Positions 24,352 through 32,443 of a DNA stretch of 64,000 nucleotides are shown here, one piece after another (the first letter of the stretch is position 1; the number at the start of each line of letters is the position of its first letter). Position numbers and translations under genes: made by a program. Source of the stretch: Limnohabitans kasalickyi (GTDB taxonomy: Bacteria; Pseudomonadota; Gammaproteobacteria; Burkholderiales; Burkholderiaceae_C); NCBI GenBank assembly GCA_965234325.1, contig OZ248407.1:62001-126000 (forward strand), given 5' to 3'. Under the pieces are notes generated by a model, which saw only the letters and a list, made by a program, of their open reading frames with translations, had not been told where the DNA came from and did not search any database.

Positions 24352-25268
24352 TTTTTTTCAACCGTTAAAGAGCGCATAAAATTTATTTCTTTTGGCAATG
24401 CAAAAATTACTCGCCAATGAAATGTTTTCAAAAAAACTCTTGCGCTAATACCAACTGTAGACCTTAAGCATCTGACATCACTTAATAATCGAAATCCTGC
24501 TGCTATGCTGCATTCCAATCGATAATCTTTAAAAATTTTAAAAAAGTATTCAATGCTCTGAAGTGTTAATCTTTTTGTAGTACTACCATTTGAAGCTATC
24601 CCAATACCCATACGATAAACACCCAAAGGTTTCTCGCCTGTAAAACAGGCCACCCCTTCACCAACATGGAAAACATTAATAAAATAATCAATAATTTGAA
24701 AGTCTGGATAAACAATCAACTCCTCTGCCATATTCCTTCTATACATTTTTGAGCTATTTGTTCCAATTGTTCCATATTTAATTAGATCAGACCTAGTAAA
24801 TTTTTTCGTTAAAACATTTTTCTTGAAATATTCATTTTGCTCATGAACACTATTAGGCGCAGTCTCGATTAAAACAGGAGTCCAAACCAAATTACAATTG
24901 TTATCACGATCAAGAATATCAGCTTGCGCCTGTAACTTCCCTGGAAGTGCATAATCATCACCATCCATATGGGCAATATACTCACCCAATGCCTGCTCAT
25001 GGACAAATCTTAAATTACTATATGCTCCAATATTTTTCTCATGCAAAAATAATCGAAAAATCTTAGGGTATTTTTCCGCAAAAGCACTGACAATCTCTCT
25101 TGTATTATCGGCAGAGCAATCATCCGCAACAACAATTTCAAAATCAAAATTCGTTTTTTGATCAACAAGACTTTGCAAACACTGCTCAATATATTTTTCT
25201 TGATTATATGTAACTACACAAATCGAAACTTTTGGAGAACCTTTTTTTTTAATGTCAGCTGTGATCAT
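24348..25268 (-). CDS. Glycosyltransferase family 2
   Basis: A 306-residue GT-A enzyme with VSICVVTYNQEKYIEQCLQSL at residues 14-34, VVADDCSADNTREIV near 46 and the metal-binding HMDGDDYA (DxD) near 99. It adds one sugar to the repeat unit on the cytoplasmic face. Start and stop overlap both neighbours by four bases. AT-rich like the adjacent acyltransferase and wzy. Confidence 0.9.
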   Translation of the reverse strand: MITADIKKKGSPKVSICVVTYNQEKYIEQCLQSLVDQKTNFDFEIVVADDCSADNTREIVSAFAEKYPKIFRLFLHEKNIGAYSNLRFVHEQALGEYIAHMDGDDYALPGKLQAQADILDRDNNCNLVWTPVLIETAPNSVHEQNEYFKKNVLTKKFTRSDLIKYGTIGTNSSKMYRRNMAEELIVYPDFQIIDYFINVFHVGEGVACFTGEKPLGVYRMGIGIASNGSTTKRLTLQSIEYFFKIFKDYRLECSIAAGFRLLSDVRCLRSTVGISARVFLKTFHWRVIFALPKEINFMRSLTVEKK

Positions 25269-26764
25269 GTTTTTTCAGCCTTAATTCGTGTGTAAGCATG
25301 TAAAGTTCTATTAGTTAGAATTGATATAAGAAATAAAAATAATCCCACGGCGATTATTTCAATAAACAGTGGAATTCTGTGAACCGACCAAGAAAAATAC
25401 TTGGCAACAAATACAACTCCGATTAACGGTGCGATAACTTGAAAAAGTACATCCGAAAAAATCCATTTAAAGTGGATCCCTGGAACAAACTTTGCATGTA
25501 CTACCTGCGTCCAAAATAAAAAATACACTGTATTCGCGACCATCCATGCCCATCCAGCGCCTGTCACTCCATAATTTATAGTCGTCCAAATGATCGATGG
25601 TATGAGCAGCAAGATGAAAAGAACGTTACCGATTAGGTGTAGCCGAAGATCACCCTTGGCATATTGCAGGTAATAAGGAAAGGCGCTGACGGCTAAAAAA
25701 CCGTAACCAATCGCATAAAGGCTGAGCACTGATGCAGTTTTTTCAACAAGCACCGCATCTCCCGTCCACGCCCACATTACTTGTGGTCCAAAAAAGACCA
25801 GTATCAATGCAACCGGAGCAGCCAAAACCGTCACCAGCTGGGTAGCCTGCCTGTAAACGGCGATTAGTTCATCGTGTTTGCCTTCCGCTTGCAGCCGGGT
25901 CATGCGGGGCATGATGGCGCTGCTGACAGGACCGGAGACGATCATGATGCCACTAGCCAACAGAACGGCTAGAGTGAAGTACCCGTACTCAGCCAAGGTC
26001 AGAATTTTGGAGAGTACGAGTTTATCTGTCTGGGTGACCAGCACCCACACCGATGAGGTGAAGGCGATAGACAGCGAAAACTTGAGTACGGGTTTGAGGG
26101 GTGCCCATTCCCAATGTATGCGCTGCCCTTTTGGCAGGGCTGGTAGTAGGCGGTATGCCATCCAGGCTAGGCCCAATAGCTCGAACACGGCAACCCCTAG
26201 CTGGAATATGAAGAATGCTTTTGGAGTAGCACTTACGAGGATTAAGACCGGAAGGACCAGTACAAAGCGGCCAGTGGCAACGAGGCTGTTGAATCCGCTG
26301 AGCCAGACCATGCGCTCGGCCCCTGTGATGACGCCTCGGTACAGGCCACTCATCCAGCGCAGTGCAACGATGAGCGCAATCAGCTGCAGCGCCTGGGTGA
26401 TTTCCTGGGTGGGTAGCTGAGATGCTTTGAGCCATCCAGTCGCCATGGGCTCGGCCAGTGCGAACAGAATGCAGCTCCCCAGTAGCGCCACGGCACAGAA
26501 AACGCCTTCAAGTGCGCGACCCAGACGACGGTATTCGAGAGCGGTGCTTGCACCACCCTGAAAGCGTGCTGATTCGCGCGCCATGGTGGGGGTGAGGCCC
26601 ATGTCCAGCAGGTTGAACCAGACTTGAAGCATGGCAAAAAAACCAACCAAGCCATAGGCTTCTGCGCCCATATACTTGATGTAGAGGGGCACCATGACGA
26701 TATTCACAGTTGTTACATAAAACTGAGTTGCGTAATTTGCAATAATATTATTTCTTAAATTCAT
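25265..26764 (-). CDS. wzx: Lipid-linked repeat-unit flippase (Wzx, oligosaccharide flippase family)
   Basis: A 499-residue integral membrane protein with 12-14 predicted helices and the family start LRNNIIANYATQFYVTTVNIVMVPLYIKYMGAEAYGLVG. It would flip the undecaprenyl-linked repeat unit to the periplasm. Base composition is mixed: the first three quarters have the GC of the host, while the 3' end (25265-25500) matches the AT-rich block, as if the gene spans a recombination boundary. Confidence 0.9.
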   Translation of the reverse strand: MNLRNNIIANYATQFYVTTVNIVMVPLYIKYMGAEAYGLVGFFAMLQVWFNLLDMGLTPTMARESARFQGGASTALEYRRLGRALEGVFCAVALLGSCILFALAEPMATGWLKASQLPTQEITQALQLIALIVALRWMSGLYRGVITGAERMVWLSGFNSLVATGRFVLVLPVLILVSATPKAFFIFQLGVAVFELLGLAWMAYRLLPALPKGQRIHWEWAPLKPVLKFSLSIAFTSSVWVLVTQTDKLVLSKILTLAEYGYFTLAVLLASGIMIVSGPVSSAIMPRMTRLQAEGKHDELIAVYRQATQLVTVLAAPVALILVFFGPQVMWAWTGDAVLVEKTASVLSLYAIGYGFLAVSAFPYYLQYAKGDLRLHLIGNVLFILLLIPSIIWTTINYGVTGAGWAWMVANTVYFLFWTQVVHAKFVPGIHFKWIFSDVLFQVIAPLIGVVFVAKYFSWSVHRIPLFIEIIAVGLFLFLISILTNRTLHAYTRIKAEKT

Positions 26765-26821
26765 ACTTGAAATTTAATTCGCAAATTTTACATCATCAAG
26801 GTTAGATATAAGATTGGAATT

Positions 26822-27559
26822 TTATTCAGATTCAGTTAGATTTATGTTGATGTAAATTTTTTTAACTTTCTCACAATCTATAAAATATGCATTCTTGAAA
26901 TCACCATGTGATAGTGCACGCAACAGATCAATGTGCTCACCCAAGGTACCAACTTTATCCAAATTCAAACTACATAAATTTTTGAAGTCCTCGATTCCGT
27001 TATAGTTACCATCGCTTTTAGGCAATTTTATTTTAATATCACCTAACAATATTCGCAAGAGATTTTTTCGCAACAAAACCTTTTCAGCTTCATATACTCT
27101 ATTATATAACGACAAGGAGGTATCGGTTCTCAAGACTTCAACCTCCATTTGATCGATTATATCTCCATTATCTATCGCATCATCCATTAAGTGAATAGTT
27201 GCACCGATAGGTTTTTTATTTATGATTGAGAATACTTGAGGGTACCACCCCCTGTTGTACGGATTCAATCCAGGATGAATGTTGATACAAGTCACACTAT
27301 TAACAACTTCACTCGGGAATATTTGCTTGCAATGAAGGGAGAATATTATTTGGTACTTCGATATTATTTCCCTTATAACTTCGCATTTTTTCATATCAAT
27401 AGGGCTCATCCCAAGCGCTATCAACTCCGAGGGGTTTTTGTTTTTAGCTGAGTACTTATAATCAATTTGAAATTTTTTAATTACGCTATGATATGAGCAC
27501 TCCTCGCGAAAAAAATTGACCAATCTTAGGTTATCTGAAACAACAAGTATTTTTTTCAT
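26822..27559 (-). CDS. Sugar N-formyltransferase, VioF/FdtF-like
   Basis: A 245-residue protein with a formyltransferase core: INIHPGLNPYNRGWYPQVF near residue 92 carries the Asn-x-His of the catalytic triad, and MDDAIDNGDIIDQ near 125 carries the Asp. It is shorter than methionyl-tRNA formyltransferase and has a distinct C-terminus, as in enzymes that make dTDP-4-formamido-4,6-dideoxyglucose from N10-formyl-tetrahydrofolate. The VioA-like aminotransferase two bases upstream makes its expected substrate. The rmlA/rmlB genes for dTDP-4-keto-6-deoxyglucose are not in the window. Confidence 0.82.
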   Translation of the reverse strand: MKKILVVSDNLRLVNFFREECSYHSVIKKFQIDYKYSAKNKNPSELIALGMSPIDMKKCEVIREIISKYQIIFSLHCKQIFPSEVVNSVTCINIHPGLNPYNRGWYPQVFSIINKKPIGATIHLMDDAIDNGDIIDQMEVEVLRTDTSLSLYNRVYEAEKVLLRKNLLRILLGDIKIKLPKSDGNYNGIEDFKNLCSLNLDKVGTLGEHIDLLRALSHGDFKNAYFIDCEKVKKIYININLTESE

Positions 27560-27561
27560 TT

Positions 27562-28668
27562 TTACGATTTCGTAATTATGTCTATGATTCGGTCTATTTG
27601 AAAGTCATCTAAAATTGGGTATATAGGCAAACAAATCACTTTCTTGGTGGCATCTGATGCAATTGGTAAATTAGTGGACGCCGCAGATGGCAAGCCACGG
27701 TACATAGGAAATTCGGAAATCAGAGGATAAAAATATCGACGACCGTTGATTCCGTGGTCTTTTAATTTTTGGTAGAGGGCATCGCGGCTGAGGGGATAGT
27801 CTGCTTCGACCAGTATGGGGAAGTACGAGTGATTGGCTACCATTTGCCCAGCTTGCGGCAGGCATTGAATGCCTCTAATGCCTTTCAAGCCCTCACGGTA
27901 ATAGGCATCTATTTCCGCGCGGCGCTGGGTGATGGCAGGCATGTGCTTGAGTTGAAGCATGCCAAAGGCGGCGTTGATTTCGCTCATCTTGCCGTTGATG
28001 CCGGGGGCCACCACGGTGGTTTCGTCAACAAAGCCAAAGTTTTTCAGGTGGTCGATACGCTGTTTGGTTTTGACGTCGGGGCAGATGATGGCACCGCCTT
28101 CGAAGGTGTTGAAGACTTTGGTAGCGTGGAAGCTGAGCACGGACAGGTCGCCATGGTTCAACAAGCTGCCGCAATGGCATTGCACGCCAAAGGCGTGGGC
28201 GGCGTCGTAAATGACTTTGAGGTTGTAGTTGTCGGCGATCTTCTGGATAGCTTCGACGTCACAGGGGTTTCCATAGCAGTGCACGGGCATGATGGCCGTG
28301 GTTTGCGGGGTGATGGCGGCCTCGATCTTGGCAGGGTCGATGTTGAGTGTTGTGGGTTCTACGTCGACAAATACGGGTTTGTTGCCATTCCAGAGCAAGG
28401 AATGTGCAGTCGCAACAAAACTGTAGGGCGTTGTAATGACTTCGCCGGTGATGCGCAAAGCTTGCAACGCAGTTATTAATGCAATGGTACCATTTGAGAA
28501 AAGGGCTATGTGTTCGACTCCGAGGTATTCACACAGTGCCTTTTCAAGTTGCTGGTGAAAAGGTCCACCATTGGTCAATATCTTGTTTTCCCAAATCTGT
28601 TTAAGATAGGGTGTGAACTCTTCCAAAGGCGGAAGATACGGCTGGGTTACGTAGATCGGTTTATCCAT
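27562..28668 (-). CDS. dTDP-4-amino-4,6-dideoxyglucose aminotransferase, VioA-like
   Basis: A 368-residue DegT/DnrJ aminotransferase with PLP lysine in LSFHATKVFNTFEGGA near residue 182 and the start KPIYVTQPYLPPLEEF. It shows close resemblance to VioA-type enzymes that form dTDP-Qui4N. It pairs with the formyltransferase directly downstream. GC content is intermediate; synonymous composition shifts downward near its 3' end toward the AT-rich neighbour. Confidence 0.85.
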   Translation of the reverse strand: MDKPIYVTQPYLPPLEEFTPYLKQIWENKILTNGGPFHQQLEKALCEYLGVEHIALFSNGTIALITALQALRITGEVITTPYSFVATAHSLLWNGNKPVFVDVEPTTLNIDPAKIEAAITPQTTAIMPVHCYGNPCDVEAIQKIADNYNLKVIYDAAHAFGVQCHCGSLLNHGDLSVLSFHATKVFNTFEGGAIICPDVKTKQRIDHLKNFGFVDETTVVAPGINGKMSEINAAFGMLQLKHMPAITQRRAEIDAYYREGLKGIRGIQCLPQAGQMVANHSYFPILVEADYPLSRDALYQKLKDHGINGRRYFYPLISEFPMYRGLPSAASTNLPIASDATKKVICLPIYPILDDFQIDRIIDIITKS

Positions 28669-28676
28669 GATTTATC

Positions 28677-29768
28677 TTAACGATTCTTGATGTACCAACC
28701 CATGGCAGCTGTTATGCCATTGCTAATTTGGTGCGTCGGCTGATATGCCATTTGGCTTGTTGCTTTTTGAATATCAGCTTGGCTGTGCCTGACATCTCCG
28801 TCACGGAAATCCCTGTAAATAGGCTCTGAACTTGGATTAAAGCCTTCAGTTTTGAGCGCATCGCGCAGGGCGTGGAAAAGTTGGTTAAGCGTAGTGCGGT
28901 CGCCCACAGCCACGTTGTAGACCTGGTTTCGTGCGCCTGAAGTGGGTACGGTGGCTGCCAACAGGTTGGCTTGGACTGCGTTAGCCACAAAGCAGAAATC
29001 GCGGCTAGTTTCGCCGTCGCCGTTTATGTAAACGGGCTCGCCCTTGAGAAGCGCGGCCGTCCATTTGGGGATGACAGCTGCATAGGCACCATTGGGGTCT
29101 TGGCGGGGGCCAAATACATTGAAGTAGCGCAGGCCGATGGTGTCAAAGCCATAGCTGCGTGCAAACACGTCTGCATACAGCTCGTTGACGTATTTTGTAA
29201 CCGCGTAGGGGCTGAGCGGGTTGCCGATGTTTTCTTCTACCTTGGGCAGCGCGGGGTGGTCGCCATAGGTGCTGCTGCTGGCGGCGTAGGTGAAGCTTTG
29301 CACCTTGGCGTCTCGTGCTGCTACCAGCATATTGAGGAAGCCGGAGACATTGGTTTCGTTGGTGGCGATGGGGTCGGCCAAGCTGCGGGGCACGCTGCCC
29401 AAGGCGGCTTGGTGGAGGACGTAGCCGACGGGGATGGGGGATGTGGGGAAGCCGGGGGATAAATCTCGGATTGAGTCCGAGATGACGGCAGTTGGGTGCC
29501 AGGTCATGGCTGTTTGGCAGTCTTCCAGTTTGCGGATGTCGCCTTCAATAAAGCGAAAGTTGGTCCATTGGGCGGGGGTGACGAGGCTTTGCACTTCGTC
29601 CAGGTTGCGTTGGTGGCCAGTGGCAAAGTTGTCCAAGCCCACAACGCGCTGATCGAGCTTCAGCAGGGTTTCGAGCAGATTGCTGCCAATAAAGCCAGCC
29701 ACGCCTGTGATGAGCCAGGTTTTGGGAGCTTGGCGCAGCTCGGTTTGGATTTGTTCGTAGCGGGTCAT
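28677..29768 (-). CDS. UDP-N-acetylglucosamine 4-epimerase, WbpP/TviC-like, with an in-frame palindromic insert
   Basis: 363 residues from the ATG at 29766-29768, an extended SDR with TWLITGVAGFIGSNLLETLL near residue 16, SSSTYGDHPALPKVEE near 165 and the YAVTKYVNEL (YxxxK) catalytic motif near 188. WbpP-type enzymes interconvert UDP-GlcNAc and UDP-GalNAc. Between the conserved CQTAM and YVLHQAALGS segments the usual four-residue link is replaced by about 26 residues (HPTAVISDSIRDLSPGF and on). That insert is encoded by a hairpin-forming repeat at 29463-29483. The frame stays open, so the enzyme may work. Confidence 0.88.
   Translation of the reverse strand: MTRYEQIQTELRQAPKTWLITGVAGFIGSNLLETLLKLDQRVVGLDNFATGHQRNLDEVQSLVTPAQWTNFRFIEGDIRKLEDCQTAMTWHPTAVISDSIRDLSPGFPTSPIPVGYVLHQAALGSVPRSLADPIATNETNVSGFLNMLVAARDAKVQSFTYAASSSTYGDHPALPKVEENIGNPLSPYAVTKYVNELYADVFARSYGFDTIGLRYFNVFGPRQDPNGAYAAVIPKWTAALLKGEPVYINGDGETSRDFCFVANAVQANLLAATVPTSGARNQVYNVAVGDRTTLNQLFHALRDALKTEGFNPSSEPIYRDFRDGDVRHSQADIQKATSQMAYQPTHQISNGITAAMGWYIKNR
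29463..29483. repeat. Palindromic element inserted in frame in the WbpP-like gene
   Basis: ATCTCGGA-TTGAG-TCCGAGAT is a perfect 8-base inverted repeat. It lies inside a roughly 66-base segment that family alignment from memory says is extra. It adds residues SDSIRD and flanks to a surface loop. Confidence 0.7.
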
Positions 29769-29803
29769 TGGTGTTTCTCGCCCACTGGGTGGGCAGCTAC
29801 AAG

Positions 29804-31090
29804 TTACAGGCGGCCGTCGGCTGCGCCCAGGGGCAGGATGCTTTTCACGTCGTAAAGCACGGCACCGGGTTGGCCCCAGGCTTTGATGCCTTCTTCGCCC
29901 ATCACCAAAAATTGGTGGTGGCCCACGGCCAGGACGATGGCCGCGTATTGGCCAGGTGCAGGAGCTTGGGCCAGGCATTGCAGTCCGTATTCGTGTTCGG
30001 CCTCTTTAATGTCAATCCAGGGGTCGTACACGTCCACTTGGGCGTTGTAGCCGCGCAGGGCCTTGACGATGTCCACCACTTTTGTGTTACGAACATCAGG
30101 GCAGTTTTCTTTAAAGGTCAGGCCCAGCACCAGCACTTTGCTGCCCAGAACGGGCAGGTTTTTGCGCAGCATGAGTTTGATGGTTTCGTCTGCAACATGT
30201 CTGGCCATGCTGTCGTTGATGCGGCGGCCTGCCAAGATGACTTCGGGGTGGTAACCAACTTCTTGCGCTTTGTGGGTTAGATAATAAGGGTCCACGCCAA
30301 TGCAGTGCCCGCCCACCAGACCGGGCCTGAATGGCAAAAAGTTCCATTTGGTGCCTGCAGCTTCCAGCACTTCGAGTGTGTCGATGCCGAGTTTTTTGAA
30401 GATCAGGCTGAGCTCGTTCATGAGCGCGATGTTCACGTCGCGCTGGGTATTTTCAATCACTTTGGCGGCTTCGGCCACGCGGATGCAGCTGGCTTTGTAG
30501 GTGCCGGCGGTGATGATTTCTTTGTAGAGCTGGTCCACTTCTTCGGCAATGGCTGGTGTGCTGCCGCTGGTAACTTTTTTGATGGTGGGCAGGCGGTGCT
30601 CTTTGTCGCCTGGGTTGATGCGCTCAGGGCTGTAGCCGCAGAAGAAGTCTTGATTGAACTTTAGGCCACTACATTCTTCGAGCACAGGTACACACACTTC
30701 TTCGGTGGCGCCGGGGTAGACGGTGGATTCGTAAATGACGATGTCACCGGCCTTGAGCACTTTGCCCACGGTTTCACTGGCTTTGACGAGCGGAGTCATG
30801 TCGGGGCGGTTGGCTTGGTCCACTGGAGTAGGCACGGTGACGATTAAGATTTGAGCGGCTTGCAGGTCGGCAGCGTTAGCACTGTAGCGCAAGTGCGGAG
30901 CGCTCTTCAGTTCTTCGGGGCTGCATTCCAGGGTGTTGTCTTGCCCGTTTTGCAGTTCGTGTATGCGGTTTTGGTTGATGTCAAACCCGAGTGTGGCGCG
31001 GTTTTTGCCAAATTCAACGGCTAGGGGCAGACCGACATAGCCGAGACCGATAATTGCTATAGTTTTGTTTTTGATATTCATATTTTTCAC
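29804..31090 (-). CDS. UDP-N-acetylhexosamine 6-dehydrogenase, WbpO/TviB-like
   Basis: A 428-residue UDP-sugar dehydrogenase: NAD-binding IGLGYVGLPLAVEFG near residue 14, STVYPGATEE near 120, the catalytic Cys in GGHCIGVDPYYL near 265, and the C-terminal domain from about 320. It oxidises UDP-GalNAc or UDP-GlcNAc to the uronate with 2 NAD. Next to the WbpP-like epimerase it most likely makes UDP-GalNAcA, a candidate for amidation by the AsnB-like protein in the same operon. Confidence 0.9.
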   Translation of the reverse strand: MKNMNIKNKTIAIIGLGYVGLPLAVEFGKNRATLGFDINQNRIHELQNGQDNTLECSPEELKSAPHLRYSANAADLQAAQILIVTVPTPVDQANRPDMTPLVKASETVGKVLKAGDIVIYESTVYPGATEEVCVPVLEECSGLKFNQDFFCGYSPERINPGDKEHRLPTIKKVTSGSTPAIAEEVDQLYKEIITAGTYKASCIRVAEAAKVIENTQRDVNIALMNELSLIFKKLGIDTLEVLEAAGTKWNFLPFRPGLVGGHCIGVDPYYLTHKAQEVGYHPEVILAGRRINDSMARHVADETIKLMLRKNLPVLGSKVLVLGLTFKENCPDVRNTKVVDIVKALRGYNAQVDVYDPWIDIKEAEHEYGLQCLAQAPAPGQYAAIVLAVGHHQFLVMGEEGIKAWGQPGAVLYDVKSILPLGAADGRL

Positions 31091-31171
31091 TTATTTCTTG
31101 AGTCTCTCATTTAATTTCCGCTTTGCACGCTTTGCTTTCAGCTTAGTTTTGCTTGAGGAACCAGCTGAATA

Positions 31172-31211
31172 AAGTGCTTTTTTGACATAGGAAGTGCTTT
31201 TTTGACATAGG
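31172..31211. repeat. Perfect 20-base tandem duplication
   Basis: Two adjacent identical copies of AAGTGCTTTTTTGACATAGG in the 147-base gap between the wzz-like stop and the dehydrogenase start. Each contains TTGACA-like TTTGACAT on the plus strand. No gene is seen in this gap. Confidence 0.9.
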
Positions 31212-31237
31212 CCCAGTTTTGAAAGCTGATTCGACCA

Positions 31238-32443
31238 CTACCTAGCTTTGAAGCTCCATGCTTGTTGCAGCAAGGCCATTTGTGAACTGCCTTGACTGGA
31301 CTCCGCGGCCTTTCGCACGGCACGGCGTACAAAGGCCAGCAGCATCCCCAAAAGCAAACCACCAAAGGTAGCCACTAATACAACCACTGCGCGCTTAGGC
31401 TTAGCTTTACGCTCTGGCGCAGTGGCCATATCAAGCTGTTGCAACAGTGGCCCTTCTTTGGCCTCATCCACGCGGGCTAACTCGTACTGTTTGATTAGCA
31501 CTTCCAGCATGGCCTCTTGCACTTTGACATCGCGGTACGACTTAACGGCTTGCTGCTGCAGAGGCGTTGCAGCCTCGACCACACCACTGCCCTGCTCCAA
31601 CTTGGCTAATTGACCACGCAAAGCAGAAAGCTCACTGCCCAAGCGCTGCACATCGGGGTTTTGTGCCGTGGCAAAACGGCTCATGGCACTCATTTGCACT
31701 TCGCGTGCCGCTATTTGGCCACGCAGCTCGGCACTGGCACGCACGCCGCTTTCAGCCAAAACAGCAGTGACCTGCATGCCCGACTGGGCTTTGGCTTGCC
31801 TAAAGCTTTGCTCTGCCTCGGCCAACTCTGCCTGCACTTTCTTGATTTGCTGCTCGTAAAACATGCGACGTTGTTGGGCGTCTGTCACAGCCAAACGACC
31901 TAGCAATACGCGCAACTCATCGACGTGCAAGTTTGCCAATTGGGCGGAAAAGCCGGGGTCTTTGTCATCGGCCTCGATGGTGATGAGGCCTGACTTCTTG
32001 TCTGACGAAATACGAACATTTTCTTTTAATTTATTACGCGTATCAAAAATGGTTTTGACTTCGTAACGCTCTTGAAGCTTCAGCTTTTCGATGATGCTTT
32101 TTTGTAAGCCTTCGCTTTGCATGAAGGCCACATACATTTCATCGGGGCTCTTGATGCCTGCGGCAGCGCCTGCTAGACCAGCCAAACCACCCAAGCTGGC
32201 CAGCGCAGAGGCTGCACCGCTTTGTTGCTGCTGAGGTGGCATCATCACCGTTTTGGCGGTGTAGATATTGGGCAACAGCAAGGCCACCACCACTGCCACA
32301 GCGGTGAACAAGCCTGTTACTTTGAGGATGGTTGCCTTCTCTTCACCCAAGGCAATAGCCAAATCAATCAGGCTAATTTCGTCGTCTTCAGGCAAGACTG
32401 TTTGGCTTTGGGCAGTTGTTTGCTCGGTCATGCTCGTGCCCAT
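31238..32443 (-). CDS. wzz: Polysaccharide chain-length determinant (Wzz family)
   Basis: A 401-residue inner-membrane protein with membrane helices near residues 40-62 and 355-378, and a long coiled-coil periplasmic domain between (QRRMFYEQQIKKVQAELAEAEQSFRQAKAQ). Residue 90-115 is Ala/Gly rich. No tyrosine-kinase domain or Tyr-rich tail is present, so it is the kinase-free type. Its ATG overlaps the wza-like stop as ATGA. It sets chain length together with Wzy. Confidence 0.9.
   Translation of the reverse strand: MGTSMTEQTTAQSQTVLPEDDEISLIDLAIALGEEKATILKVTGLFTAVAVVVALLLPNIYTAKTVMMPPQQQQSGAASALASLGGLAGLAGAAAGIKSPDEMYVAFMQSEGLQKSIIEKLKLQERYEVKTIFDTRNKLKENVRISSDKKSGLITIEADDKDPGFSAQLANLHVDELRVLLGRLAVTDAQQRRMFYEQQIKKVQAELAEAEQSFRQAKAQSGMQVTAVLAESGVRASAELRGQIAAREVQMSAMSRFATAQNPDVQRLGSELSALRGQLAKLEQGSGVVEAATPLQQQAVKSYRDVKVQEAMLEVLIKQYELARVDEAKEGPLLQQLDMATAPERKAKPKRAVVVLVATFGGLLLGMLLAFVRRAVRKAAESSQGSSQMALLQQAWSFKAR

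Noticed and set aside
27769..28479. 236-codon plus-strand frame
   Set aside because: Antisense to the VioA-like aminotransferase and rich in Val/Gly/Asp as expected of a shadow frame.
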